Shown piece after piece: positions 8,479 through 17,523 of a stretch of DNA of 64,000 bases. Every line of letters begins with the position of its first letter. Within the stretch, counting starts at the first letter, position 1. The stretch is taken from the NCBI GenBank assembly GCA_963718145.1, contig CAVQYJ010000004.1:1-64000 (forward strand). The letters are read 5' to 3'. Source of the DNA: UBA7672 sp963718145 (lineage in GTDB: Bacteria; Pseudomonadota; Alphaproteobacteria; Caulobacterales; Hyphomonadaceae). The notes under the pieces are model-generated. The model was not told where the DNA came from, ran no database searches, and worked only from the letters and a program-made list of their open reading frames with translations. Both the position numbers and the translations under genes were made by a program.

Positions 8479-10842
8479 TTACGATTCCTTGGCGTAGTAG
8501 CCTGAGAACGCCTTCGAATAATAAAGTCCGTCATAGAAGGAGCGCTGGCCGCGCCGCGTGTCGACACGGTTGAGGGCGACGCCGAGGACGCGCGCACCGG
8601 CGATCTCGAGCTGCGCGATGCAGGCGGCGAGAGCGCGGGCAGGCGCCTTGCGGGCGCGGGCGGTGACGACGGTCGCATCCGCCAGCGAGGCGATCAGGCG
8701 GGTGTCCGCCACCGCGAACACCGGCGCGCAGTCGAGTACGACCAGGTCGTAATGCTGGCCCAGCTCCTGGATGAGCTTCTCCATGGCGCCCGAACCGAAC
8801 ATGTCCTTGGAGGTCATGCCGTCTTCGGCCGCAGGAAGCACGTGGGCGCCTGAAGCCTTGTCGACACCCACCACAGCCTTCCAGTCCAGTTCGCCTGCCA
8901 GCACGTGCTGCAGGCCCTCCTGAGGGGCAATTCCGAGCACTTTGTTGAGTGAGCGCATGCGCAGGTCGCAATCGACGATGATCACGTTCTGGCCGCCCAG
9001 GGCCGCGATCCGTGCGAGGCCGATCGAGATCGTGGTTTTGCCCTCGCTCGGCATCGCCGAGGTGATGGCGACGACCTTGTCCTGTGGCTGGTTCGACAGC
9101 AGGATCGACGCGTGAAGCACTCGCAGTGACTCAGCGTAAGGCGACATACGCTTGGTCACGAGATAGCCGGCTGGATTGCGTTCACGCTTGGGCAGGCGAC
9201 GCAGGTGGCTGCCGCGCAGTTCAGGGATTGCGACCAGCGCGCGGGCGCCGACACGGCGCTCCACCTCTTCCGTCGTTTCGATCGTGCCACGGAATTGTTC
9301 GGACAGCAGCCCAGCAAGGAAGCCGAGCGCCATGGCGGCGACGAGCGTGATGGCTGCATTGAACAGCACGTGCGGCGAGGTCGGGCCCGCCGGCGGCCGC
9401 GCTTGTGACAGTATCCTGGCGCCGACGCCGTCGAGGTTACCCTGCCGGGCGACCTCGTGATAGCGCTGCAGGAAGCTTTCGTAGACAGATTGCGCCGCTT
9501 CGGCATCGGTTTCCAGTGCTTCAAGTCGGACCTGGTCGAAATTGCTGTTCACGAGTTCGCCGCGGAGTGAATCAAGTTCACGCTCTTGCGTGCTCATCCG
9601 GGCGCCCAGCGAAGCCAGCTCGATCCGGGACTTGTTGGTGATGCGCTCCATCTCGTCGACGATCTGGGATTCGACAGCCCTCTGCTCGCTCTTGGCCTGG
9701 ATCAGCTCGGGATAGGCTGGGCCATAACGGTCTTCGAGATCGGCAATCCGCTGCGCCATCTCGGAGGACTTGTTGCGCAGGTCGCGCATGGAGTCGGCGT
9801 TGTTCGAGCCCTGGGCGCTGGCGACGGTTTCGCCGCGCCGGGTGACCTCGGCCATCTGGCTGAATTCAGCTTGTTTCTGCGCAAATTCTGAACGGGTGCG
9901 CAGCAGCGACGTCTGCACCTCTGCGATCTGCTGTTCGATCAGGCTGGTGCCCTGGGCGGTCAGCAGGTTGCGCTGCGCCCGATAAGCGGAGGCCGCAGCC
10001 TGTTTCTGCTGCACCTCGGACTTGAGTTCGCCCAACCGGTCCTTCAGCCATTCATTGGCTTTCTCGGATCCATCATACCGAGCTTCGGAGATCGACTTCA
10101 GGTAGATGTTGGTGAGGCCGTTTGCCATCTGCGAGGCCTTCTCGGCCGAGCGGGCGTTGACTGTAACCTCGATCACGTAGCTGAGGCCGCGGCGACGGAC
10201 GCTGATCGCCTCGGTAACTGAATCGATCACGTCGTCAGGCACGACACGAATCGGTTTTGAGCCGAGCGACTCGTCGCTGAAGCCAGACGTCGCAGCTGGA
10301 AGAACGACAGCGGTTGCACCCAGCCCGGCGGACTCGCCTCTTGCGGGAGCGTCGCCGGACACTGCCGTCGGCGCCGCCGAGCCAGGGAACGAGAGGTTCA
10401 ACTCGCCGTCAGGGCGAAGCGCAGGATTCCATTCGGCTTCACGGTCCAGCTTTAGCTCGCCAGCGAGGCGAGCCGCCAGCGCTGGAGATTTGAGAGTCTC
10501 AATCTCGGTGTCGACCATGCCGGCGTCGGCGCGGGCGTTCACGAGCGAGGTTTTTTCCGGCACCACCTGGTCCGGATTTGGGTTCACCATCAGCAGCGCG
10601 GTAGCCGAATATTTCGGCGTCTGCATGGCCGTCCCGATCGCGCCAATTGCGCAAATCCCTATGAAAACGCCCAGAATCAGGGTCGCACGACGCCGCAGGA
10701 TGGAGAACACGCCGCTGACGGCGCCAGGACCGCGGTCTTCCACCGAGTAGGACGCATATGTCGCGGGCGTCTGCTGTTGCGTAGAGGCAAGACGACCGCC
10801 GGAGTCGTGCCGTACTGGGAGTCCCAGGATCGTTTCGTTCAT
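8479..10842 (-). CDS. Wzz/BY-kinase exopolysaccharide transport protein
   Basis: A 787-residue inner-membrane co-polymerase fused to a bacterial tyrosine kinase, which controls chain length and couples assembly to export. In order: an N-terminal segment, TM1 (LILGVFIGICAIGAIG), a Wzz domain with long coiled coil, TM2 (AAITLVAAMALGFLAGLL), then the BY-kinase with Walker A SAMPSEGKTT, Walker A' VIIVDCDLR and Walker B LVVLDCAP. The C-terminus is a tyrosine cluster (FYDGLYYSKAFSGYYAKES), the normal autophosphorylation tail. The ATG at 10842 is preferred over a GTG four codons upstream because GGGG lies just ahead. Convergent with the sugar transferase and divergent from the polymerase. Confidence 0.93.
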   Translation of the reverse strand: MNETILGLPVRHDSGGRLASTQQQTPATYASYSVEDRGPGAVSGVFSILRRRATLILGVFIGICAIGAIGTAMQTPKYSATALLMVNPNPDQVVPEKTSLVNARADAGMVDTEIETLKSPALAARLAGELKLDREAEWNPALRPDGELNLSFPGSAAPTAVSGDAPARGESAGLGATAVVLPAATSGFSDESLGSKPIRVVPDDVIDSVTEAISVRRRGLSYVIEVTVNARSAEKASQMANGLTNIYLKSISEARYDGSEKANEWLKDRLGELKSEVQQKQAAASAYRAQRNLLTAQGTSLIEQQIAEVQTSLLRTRSEFAQKQAEFSQMAEVTRRGETVASAQGSNNADSMRDLRNKSSEMAQRIADLEDRYGPAYPELIQAKSEQRAVESQIVDEMERITNKSRIELASLGARMSTQERELDSLRGELVNSNFDQVRLEALETDAEAAQSVYESFLQRYHEVARQGNLDGVGARILSQARPPAGPTSPHVLFNAAITLVAAMALGFLAGLLSEQFRGTIETTEEVERRVGARALVAIPELRGSHLRRLPKRERNPAGYLVTKRMSPYAESLRVLHASILLSNQPQDKVVAITSAMPSEGKTTISIGLARIAALGGQNVIIVDCDLRMRSLNKVLGIAPQEGLQHVLAGELDWKAVVGVDKASGAHVLPAAEDGMTSKDMFGSGAMEKLIQELGQHYDLVVLDCAPVFAVADTRLIASLADATVVTARARKAPARALAACIAQLEIAGARVLGVALNRVDTRRGQRSFYDGLYYSKAFSGYYAKES

Positions 10843-11210
10843 CGGAGACCCCACTCGCCTACTCGTCGACCCTGCGCGCCGGTCAATGAATCTAGCGGCC
10901 CATCGTACGACGGCCGCTTCATTCGACCATCCAGCCGTATACGCTACACCTACAACACAGTTCCACGTTTTGTCAGCGTACGCATCAATTTGATGGTCTC
11001 GCCTACCGGGTAGTCAGTGTGCGAACGAATTGCGCACGTGTTGTGACAGCCGTGCACGACACGCAAGTGAAAACAGCATTCGGGTGTTGATGGGGCAGGC
11101 CTTAAGGCAATATCAAGCTCAGGACGCGCGCAGACCTGCGGGCGGGGTGGATTGACCACAGGTCGGGCGCTCGGCGCTGGTCTGTTGGGCAGCGGAACGG
11201 GACTGGGCTC
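10843..11210. other. divergent promoter region of the exopolysaccharide cluster
   Basis: These 368 bases lie between the divergent Wzc-like and Wzy-like genes and should hold promoters for both. The middle is more A/T-rich than its surroundings (near 10945-11000), as promoters often are, but I cannot assign -35/-10 boxes with confidence. A purine-rich CTGGAGGAGGT stretch straddles the polymerase start. No gene is seen. Confidence 0.45.
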
Positions 11211-12653
11211 ATGCTGGAGGAGGTATCCAAGTCACTGCCCCCCGCAGTGCTGTACCCGGTCACGGGTGTGCTTTTTCTGCTACTGATCCGGGCGGCGTTG
11301 AAGACGCCCCACACGTCAGGCCGGCTCCTGCTCGTGATCGTCTGGCTGCGCTACGTGATGCAAGCCTTCCACGAGATCACCTACATCTCGGTCGGCGGGA
11401 TCAGCATCAACGCCATGGGGTCGCTGATCGTCTGTTTCGTCGGCGTCTGCCTGCTGGCGCCACAGCTAAAAGAAACAGGGCGTTATCCGGTAATCCTTGC
11501 CCTTCTCGCCGTCGTCGTCGCCAGCGGCCTGCTGAACGTCGCGATCAAGCCCATGTTCGAGACCATCCTGAAATGGGGGTACTTTTTCGTCGTCATGTTC
11601 GCGGTGCAGGACTGCATCCGGCGAGACGGCGACATCCGGATTTTGGGGTTGCTGTTGTGGTCTTTCGCCCCACCCCTGGTTTACCAGGCCTTGTCCGTCG
11701 TCCTGGGCGTCAGCCGGGCGGCAGAGAGTGACGGAAGCGTCAGCTATATCGGCGGCTATAATCACGAAGCCGCATTCTCGATCGTTCTGGTGACGTGCTT
11801 TGCCGTGGCGGCCCTGGCCCCGCGGCTGAACCCGGTCGTGCGGCTCACCTTACTGACGGCATGTCTGGCCGGTATCGTTGCGGCCAACTACCGCACCACG
11901 CTCATTGCCCTCGTTCCCATCGTGTTCGGCTATTTTGTCTTCGGCGCAGCCAAGGCGCTTCCGCCTGGCCGACGCCTCGTCGTCTGCATGATGGGCTTGA
12001 TTGCAATGGTGGGGGGCATGGTCGCCGCCAACATTGCGTTGTCGGAACGGTTCGCCGACCTGGCGCGCGTCAGCTCGGACACCGGGCCTCTCATCCGTCC
12101 CCCCGAAGAATTCAGCGTTGCCGACCAGAGGCTTCTGTCCGGCCGGCTGTTCATCTGGAACCGCTACATCGACGGCTACGTCACCGGCAACGACGCGCAG
12201 TGGTTGCTCGGGCGCGGGCCGGATGCGTGGGTGAACAATTTCGGCATCTACGCTCACAACACGCTGATCTCGTATCTCTACGAATTCGGGCTCGCCGGTG
12301 CGGTGCTCATCCTGATCGTCTGGATTGGCATGATGTGGCAGGCAATGCGCATCAGGGACTGGGCATTGAGGGGGCAGCTGGTCTGCACCCACATTGGGTT
12401 CATCCTGCTCAACATGGCCACCATGCCATTCTGGCAGATCGAGGGATTGATCTTCTACGGCATCCTCTGCGGCTACACGCTCTGCGCCGCACCTGTGCGG
12501 TGGCGCACGCGGCTGCTTGACGCTCACGCCGCGCGGTCTCCGGACCGCAAGCCTGACTGGTGGGTGGATCCGGCTGCGCCGCCAGCGGCGCCGCAAATCG
12601 GTCCCAAGCTTGGACGCTATGTGAAGCCGCGCCCGACAAGGCTCAAGGCATGA
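11211..12653 (+). CDS. O-antigen polymerase/ligase-like membrane protein (Wzy)
   Basis: A 480-residue polytopic membrane protein with about ten hydrophobic segments (for example AVLYPVTGVLFLLLIRAAL, YPVILALLAVVVASGLL, LVVCMMGLIAMVGGMVAANI). The large periplasmic loop carries SGRLFIWNRYIDGY, LLGRGPDAW and YAHNTLISYLYEFGLAG, the Wzy_C pattern in which the His and Arg residues are functional in ligases and polymerases. It probably polymerises the lipid-linked repeat unit in the periplasm. The C-terminal 60 residues are Pro/Arg-rich and cytoplasmic. The stop overlaps the next start (ATGA), indicating translational coupling to the flippase. Confidence 0.85.
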   Translation: MLEEVSKSLPPAVLYPVTGVLFLLLIRAALKTPHTSGRLLLVIVWLRYVMQAFHEITYISVGGISINAMGSLIVCFVGVCLLAPQLKETGRYPVILALLAVVVASGLLNVAIKPMFETILKWGYFFVVMFAVQDCIRRDGDIRILGLLLWSFAPPLVYQALSVVLGVSRAAESDGSVSYIGGYNHEAAFSIVLVTCFAVAALAPRLNPVVRLTLLTACLAGIVAANYRTTLIALVPIVFGYFVFGAAKALPPGRRLVVCMMGLIAMVGGMVAANIALSERFADLARVSSDTGPLIRPPEEFSVADQRLLSGRLFIWNRYIDGYVTGNDAQWLLGRGPDAWVNNFGIYAHNTLISYLYEFGLAGAVLILIVWIGMMWQAMRIRDWALRGQLVCTHIGFILLNMATMPFWQIEGLIFYGILCGYTLCAAPVRWRTRLLDAHAARSPDRKPDWWVDPAAPPAAPQIGPKLGRYVKPRPTRLKA

Positions 12654-14182
12654 GCGCGACACCGATTCCCGAAACGACGCCGCCTGCCGCCTCCTACTCG
12701 CGGCGCGACACCGCAGGCTGGGTCATGATCACCGGCGGGGCGCAGGCGATCCGCCTTGTGGTCACTCTTGCGTCCGCCGCCATCCTGTCGCGCCTCCTGA
12801 AGCCGGAGGATTTTGGCCTCGTTGCCAGCGCCACGCCGATCTTCGCACTCACGACGATGATGCAGAATCTCGGCATCAACGAAGCCTTGATGCAACGCCC
12901 CAATATCGTGAAGGGACACATCAACTCTCTCTTCTACTTCACCCTCTTCCTCAGCGGCTCGTTCATGGCGCTGCTGTTCTACACAGCCCCCGCTATCGCC
13001 GCATTCTATAAAGAACCGCGCCTCGCCGACATCGTGCGGGTGATGGCGGTGGTCTCCGTGATCATCGCGGCCGCGACGACTCCCATGACGCTGATGAATC
13101 GCCGCCTGCGCTTCAAGGAACAGGCCGGCGTCGACGTCGTGGCCTCCGTCTGCGGCATCGTCGCCGGCATCGCTTTCGCCTGGGCAACCGACAGCTACTG
13201 GGCGCTGGTGGTTGTTCAGGTTGTAACCGCCGTCGTTCAGCTCGTGGGGGCCTTCAGGTGGGCGGGCTGGGTTCCCGGCTGGCCGAAAGTCGATCGCGAG
13301 CTGGGCAGGATGATCGGCCTCGGCGCGGGGTTCTCGACTTACAACCTGTTGAATTTTCTCTCTCGCAACGCCGACCTTTTCCTGATCGGCCTCGCGCAGG
13401 GGCCGGTCTCACTCGGCTTCTACGAGCGCGCCTACAAGCTCACCATGTTTCCGCTCTGGCAGGCGCTCGGGCCTTTTGGCCGCGTGCTCAGCCCGGTTCT
13501 GTCGCGGCTCCAACACGACCAGGCGACCTATCGCGAGCGCTTCTTCGAGGCCACCGCACTTCTGATGTGCGCGGTGCAGCCGGGACTCATCGCAGCGATC
13601 ATCTTCTCAGGTCCCACGGTCGACCTGATCCTCGGACCAGGCTGGCACAATTCGGCCCCGGTGTTCTTCTGGCTTGGCTTCGTCGGGCTAGCTCTCGTCT
13701 ACACTTGGCCGATGGCTTGGCTCTTCATCAGCCAGGGCAGGGCGCGGGAAAGCGCACTGATGAGCGCCATCGCGACTCTCATAGCGATCGCCTCCTTCCT
13801 CATCGGCTTGCCGTTTGGGCCCGCCGGTGTCGCAATGTCCTATGCGATCGGTGATGTCGCCCTGCGCACGCCGATCGCCCTATGGTTTGCCGGCCGGAAA
13901 GGTCTCGTCGATTTCCCCGCCCTCGTCGGCAACCTCATTCCGCACATCTTCGCGATGGCCTGCAGCGCTGCCGCACTGATCGGCTTCGCGAGAATCTGGC
14001 GATTCCAGTACGCTCACGAACTCCTCGGCGCAGTGGGGATTTCCTACACGGCCTACGCCCTCGTGCTGATGCTCTTCCCAGACAAGCGAAAACTGGCGGG
14101 AGCTTTCATGCGCGGGGCCGGCCGCATGATGATGAAGCCGCGTGCACCCGTGGCGACCCCAAAAGGAGCTGAAGCGAGATGA
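12650..14182 (+). CDS. lipopolysaccharide/oligosaccharide flippase (Wzx-like)
   Basis: A 510-residue transporter of the polysaccharide-synthesis (MOP/RfbX, WzxC-like) family with about 12-14 hydrophobic helices, which would move undecaprenyl-linked repeat units across the inner membrane. Typical features are the N-terminal ITGGAQAIRLVVTLASAAI helix, LLKPEDFGLVASATP and the central GFSTYNLLNFLSRNADLFLI and GFYERAYKLTMFP segments. The ATG at 12650 overlaps the polymerase stop by four bases, and the gene itself overlaps the next glycosyltransferase start (ATGA at 14179), so the three are one operon. Confidence 0.9.
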   Translation: MSATPIPETTPPAASYSRRDTAGWVMITGGAQAIRLVVTLASAAILSRLLKPEDFGLVASATPIFALTTMMQNLGINEALMQRPNIVKGHINSLFYFTLFLSGSFMALLFYTAPAIAAFYKEPRLADIVRVMAVVSVIIAAATTPMTLMNRRLRFKEQAGVDVVASVCGIVAGIAFAWATDSYWALVVVQVVTAVVQLVGAFRWAGWVPGWPKVDRELGRMIGLGAGFSTYNLLNFLSRNADLFLIGLAQGPVSLGFYERAYKLTMFPLWQALGPFGRVLSPVLSRLQHDQATYRERFFEATALLMCAVQPGLIAAIIFSGPTVDLILGPGWHNSAPVFFWLGFVGLALVYTWPMAWLFISQGRARESALMSAIATLIAIASFLIGLPFGPAGVAMSYAIGDVALRTPIALWFAGRKGLVDFPALVGNLIPHIFAMACSAAALIGFARIWRFQYAHELLGAVGISYTAYALVLMLFPDKRKLAGAFMRGAGRMMMKPRAPVATPKGAEAR

Positions 14183-15339
14183 AGATCTGCGCCATCGGCC
14201 TGCGCGGCATCCCGGACGTCATGGGCGGGATAGAGACGCATTGCCAGCATCTCTATCCCAGCCTCGTGCGCCTCGACGACACGCTGGACGTCACAGTCAT
14301 CGGCCGCAGCCCGTTCATCAAGTCGGGCCAGTTCGGCAAGATACGCGTCGTCAGTGTCTGGGCCCCGAAGCAGAAGGCGCTGGAAACGCTGATCCACACG
14401 CCGCTCGCCATCCTTTATGCGCGGCTCTTCCTGCATCCCGACGTAATTCACCTTCACGCCATCGGCCCCGGCTTCTTCGCGCCGCTCGCGCGCCTGCTCG
14501 GCTTCCGCGTGATCGCCACGCACCATGCCGCGGACTATGACCGTCCGAAGTGGGGCAAGTCCGGCAAATGGTTCCTCAAGGCTGGCGAACGCATGATCGC
14601 TATGTTCGCGAGCGACGTGATCTGCGTGTCCAGCACGATCGAGGCCGATCTCGGCAAGCGCTTCCCGTCGGCAAGGCCCCGCACCGTCACGATCCGCAAT
14701 GGCGCTCCGCCCACCAAGGCGCCGGACCAGCCCGTCGCTGATCCCCTCGCAGCCCACGGGGTTACCTCCGGCGGCTACATCCTCGCCGTCGGCCGACTGG
14801 ACTCCGTGAAGGGCTTCCACGATCTGGTGCGCGCCTATCAGCAGGCGAAGCCCAGGGGCCTGAAGCTCTTGATGGTCGGCGGCGCTGCGGAGGGCGATGC
14901 TTACGCAGCAAGGCTCAGGAAGTCCGCGTCAAGCGACATAATCTTTACCGGCGCCCTTGGCGCCGATCAGGTGCGCATTCTTTATCGCAACGCGGCCCTG
15001 TTCGTGCACCCGTCCTACATGGAAGGTTTCGCCATGGTCGTGCTCGAGGCCATCGAGGCCGATATCCCGATGCTGGTGACCAACATCCCGGCTCACATGG
15101 AAGCCAATCTCGACCCGCAGTCCTACTTCGCTCCTGGCGATGTCGACACGCTGGCGATGCATCTTGCATGGGATGATTTCTCGAACCTTCGCTGCTCGAA
15201 GCGCGCCGAGATTCTGAAGGAAAACGACTGGGACAGCATTGCGGCGCGCCACCGCGATATCATCGTCAAACGCGATCGCCGGCGGTCGAAGCTGCGCCCG
15301 CCGTCGCCGTCGCAGGGCGTGCACGCTTCGGGGCCCTAA
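14179..15339 (+). CDS. GT4-family glycosyltransferase
   Basis: A 386-residue retaining glycosyltransferase with GT-B fold. The N-terminal acceptor domain starts LRGIPDVMGGIETHCQHLYP. The C-terminal donor domain has YILAVGRLDSVKGFHDLV, FTGAL and the catalytic E-x7-E region in SYMEGFAMVVLEAIEADIP. It should add a sugar to the lipid-linked repeat on the cytoplasmic face. It is translationally coupled to the flippase. Its last 74 bases overlap the convergent glycosyltransferase on the other strand; the overlapping tail (residues 363-386) is basic and Ser/Pro-rich, outside the catalytic fold. Confidence 0.9.
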   Translation: MKICAIGLRGIPDVMGGIETHCQHLYPSLVRLDDTLDVTVIGRSPFIKSGQFGKIRVVSVWAPKQKALETLIHTPLAILYARLFLHPDVIHLHAIGPGFFAPLARLLGFRVIATHHAADYDRPKWGKSGKWFLKAGERMIAMFASDVICVSSTIEADLGKRFPSARPRTVTIRNGAPPTKAPDQPVADPLAAHGVTSGGYILAVGRLDSVKGFHDLVRAYQQAKPRGLKLLMVGGAAEGDAYAARLRKSASSDIIFTGALGADQVRILYRNAALFVHPSYMEGFAMVVLEAIEADIPMLVTNIPAHMEANLDPQSYFAPGDVDTLAMHLAWDDFSNLRCSKRAEILKENDWDSIAARHRDIIVKRDRRRSKLRPPSPSQGVHASGP

Positions 15340-16483
15340 GCGTCGGGCCGCCCGACAGCGCATCCGCAAACGCCTTCCAGTAGCGCTCGGCTATGGCTTC
15401 GATTCGGAAATCGGCCATGCGCTCCCTGGCCTTCGCGGAATAGTGTTTGCGTGTCTCGGGCTGGCTCATAAGCCGGATGCCCTTGGCCAATAGGTGCGGC
15501 GCCTTCACGGGAACCAGCACGCCATACTTGCCCTCGTAGACGCCTTCGAAGCCCACGCTTTCCACGTCGTCCAGGATTTCCGCCGGGCCAGAGGGGCAGT
15601 CGGTCGACACCACAGGCACACCAAGCACCATCGATTCCGCGATCGAATTCGGAAAGCCTTCGACGTGAGATGGCGAGACGAAGAAGTCCGCCCGCGCCAC
15701 GATGGCGAAGGGGTTCTTCGCATAGCCCAGCAGGTGAACCTTGTCCTGCAGGCCCAGAGTCGCGATCATGGTGGACAGGCGCGCATGCTCCGCGCCTATG
15801 CCGAGTATGCAAAGGTCCTGCTCGGGTCTCACGCGCGCATATGCTTCGAGCAGATCGTCAAACCCCTTGCGCTTCACCAGCCGCCCGGCGCTTACGATGA
15901 AGCGCTCGGGCAACTGGAATTCTGGCATCGCCGTGCCGTCACGCACGATGCGCTCGAGGTCGTAAGGGTTGGGAATGCTGGTCGTTCGCTCCGGCCTGAC
16001 GCCGAACTTCGCGACCACGTCTGATCGCACGCCCTCCGACACCGCAATCACGTGGTTCGCTTTCGGATAGGTGTAGCGGGGCAGGGCCTTGGCCGCGAGG
16101 CGCTTCAGGCCCTTGTGCTCCTCGTCCAGATGCGAGGTGAGATGCGAGCGTTCCGAGATGATGACGGGGACCTTGATCGCCCGCGCCGCAATCACCGCGG
16201 CGACGTTGGCGCGCACCAGGAAACTCACTACCAGATCCGGCCGGATCGCCTTCAGGATGCCGCCCAACTGCTTGAAGCTCGCCATCATGCCGTGCTTGCA
16301 GTCGAGCCGGTGCAGCTTCACGAAATCCGGCGGCGTACGGAACTCTGGCTCCCGGTCCAGCAGGATCAGGTGCGGCTCCCATGCATTCTGCGGCGTCTGG
16401 CGCATGAGATTGTCAAGCACGCGTTCGGCGCCGCCCGCTCCCAGCGAGTTGATCACGAACGCAATTCGTTTGCGCCCTGCCAT
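15266..16483 (-). CDS. GT4-family glycosyltransferase
   Basis: A 405-residue GT-B glycosyltransferase. It opens IAFVINSLGAGGAERVLDN, the glycine-rich acceptor motif of the GT4 family. The donor half has FIVSAGRLVKRKGFDDLL, LLGYAKNPFAIVARADFFV and SHVEGFPNSIAESMVLGVP, with the E-x7-E pair altered (EGFPNSIAE). The ATG at 16483 shares one base with the stop of the upstream gene (TGATG), so the two are translationally coupled, and the longer open frame upstream is only a shadow of that gene. The C-terminus overlaps the convergent glycosyltransferase by 74 bases. Confidence 0.9.
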   Translation of the reverse strand: MAGRKRIAFVINSLGAGGAERVLDNLMRQTPQNAWEPHLILLDREPEFRTPPDFVKLHRLDCKHGMMASFKQLGGILKAIRPDLVVSFLVRANVAAVIAARAIKVPVIISERSHLTSHLDEEHKGLKRLAAKALPRYTYPKANHVIAVSEGVRSDVVAKFGVRPERTTSIPNPYDLERIVRDGTAMPEFQLPERFIVSAGRLVKRKGFDDLLEAYARVRPEQDLCILGIGAEHARLSTMIATLGLQDKVHLLGYAKNPFAIVARADFFVSPSHVEGFPNSIAESMVLGVPVVSTDCPSGPAEILDDVESVGFEGVYEGKYGVLVPVKAPHLLAKGIRLMSQPETRKHYSAKARERMADFRIEAIAERYWKAFADALSGGPTLRAPKRARPATATAGAASTAGDRV

Positions 16484-17412
16484 CACCTGCCTGCCAGGTA
16501 GCCGGCCGGAACCGGCGTATCCGCACCGACCCAGAACGAGGCCGCACTGCGGTCGAAGGGATCCTTGGCCAGCTTGCTGATCCTGGCCTGGACGCCGTCC
16601 TCGATGGTGATCATCCATTCGGGAATGGTGTCGCTCAGCGCGTCGGCCTTGTCGCCCTTCTTGCCGAAGCGGCAGTTGAAGTAGTCCAGCTTTGCCGTCT
16701 CCTTGCCGCCGCCGAACCAGAAGCCGCCATGACCGGGCAGGGCGAGCACGATGGAATTGGCGAGCACCAGGCTTCCAGAACTCCACGTGCGCACGGGCCG
16801 GTGGCCAGAGGCTACGAAGGCTGCGTCCATCTGCACATCGCACTTGTTGTCGAGGCCGGATTCCTCCCCGCCGAGCAGGACTGCCTCGCGGATGTTGAGC
16901 CGCTTGTTGCCCTTCTCGATGGTAATCGCCTCGTTGTTGGCCTTCTTGTAGTCCTCGACCGGTCCTGCACCCTTGAGGTCGATCCAGGCGTTGCTAACCC
17001 ACGTTTCTGCCTTGGTCGGAACCTTCTGGCCGAGGATCAGTCCGCTGCCGAAAATGTCCTGCGAGCGCCGTTTGCTGAACGAGAAATTCTTGACGAGCAC
17101 GTCCTCGGTGCCATCGAGGGAAATTCCGTACTTTCGCTCTTGAACTGCGAAATTGAGGATGGCCGCTTTCCCGCCATCCAGCGCCAACCCACGGGCATTC
17201 TTGTCGGCCGGTCCGGCTGTCTCGGCTTCACGCACCTTGCCGTCGGCCAGACTGATCCGGTCCAGCAGCTTCTTTTCAAACGGAGTAAAGCCGGAAGGCC
17301 GGTATCCAGAGGCGCTGCGGGTTTTTGGCCCTGGCTGTGCAAACGCCGGGGAGAACGCCCCAGACATGGCGGCGCCAGCCGCAAGGCCTAATGTCAGTTG
17401 CCGCCGGTTCAT
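16483..17412 (-). CDS. secreted beta-helix-like protein of exopolysaccharide cluster
   Basis: A 309-residue exported protein. The N-terminus MNRRQLTLGLAAGAAMSGAF looks like a signal peptide with a twin arginine. The body is made of short strand-turn repeats, including LVKNFSFSKR, ESGLDNK, SGHRPVRTW and LVLANSIV. The SG-x-HRxVRxW and L-x-NSI patterns and the preceding G-[IL]-D-x-K are shared with the lipoprotein at 5127-6395. Position and fold suggest a polysaccharide-binding or modifying periplasmic protein, but no lyase active site is recognised. A TTG 13 codons upstream is a possible but weaker start. Confidence 0.75.
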   Translation of the reverse strand: MNRRQLTLGLAAGAAMSGAFSPAFAQPGPKTRSASGYRPSGFTPFEKKLLDRISLADGKVREAETAGPADKNARGLALDGGKAAILNFAVQERKYGISLDGTEDVLVKNFSFSKRRSQDIFGSGLILGQKVPTKAETWVSNAWIDLKGAGPVEDYKKANNEAITIEKGNKRLNIREAVLLGGEESGLDNKCDVQMDAAFVASGHRPVRTWSSGSLVLANSIVLALPGHGGFWFGGGKETAKLDYFNCRFGKKGDKADALSDTIPEWMITIEDGVQARISKLAKDPFDRSAASFWVGADTPVPAGYLAGR

Positions 17413-17523
17413 CCCTGCCTCGCCCCTTGGCGCCACCCGCGGTATCTTCAACTAGGGCGATGGCTGCCCTTCGACCAGCTCCGCGCTTGAGCGCCGGATA
17501 GACCCGGTTCATGCTCCAATGCG

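Noticed and set aside
15266..16843. A 525-residue version of the minus-strand glycosyltransferase
   Set aside because: The extra 120 residues are a shadow of the upstream secreted-protein gene; the ATG at 16483 starts the GT4 fold exactly.
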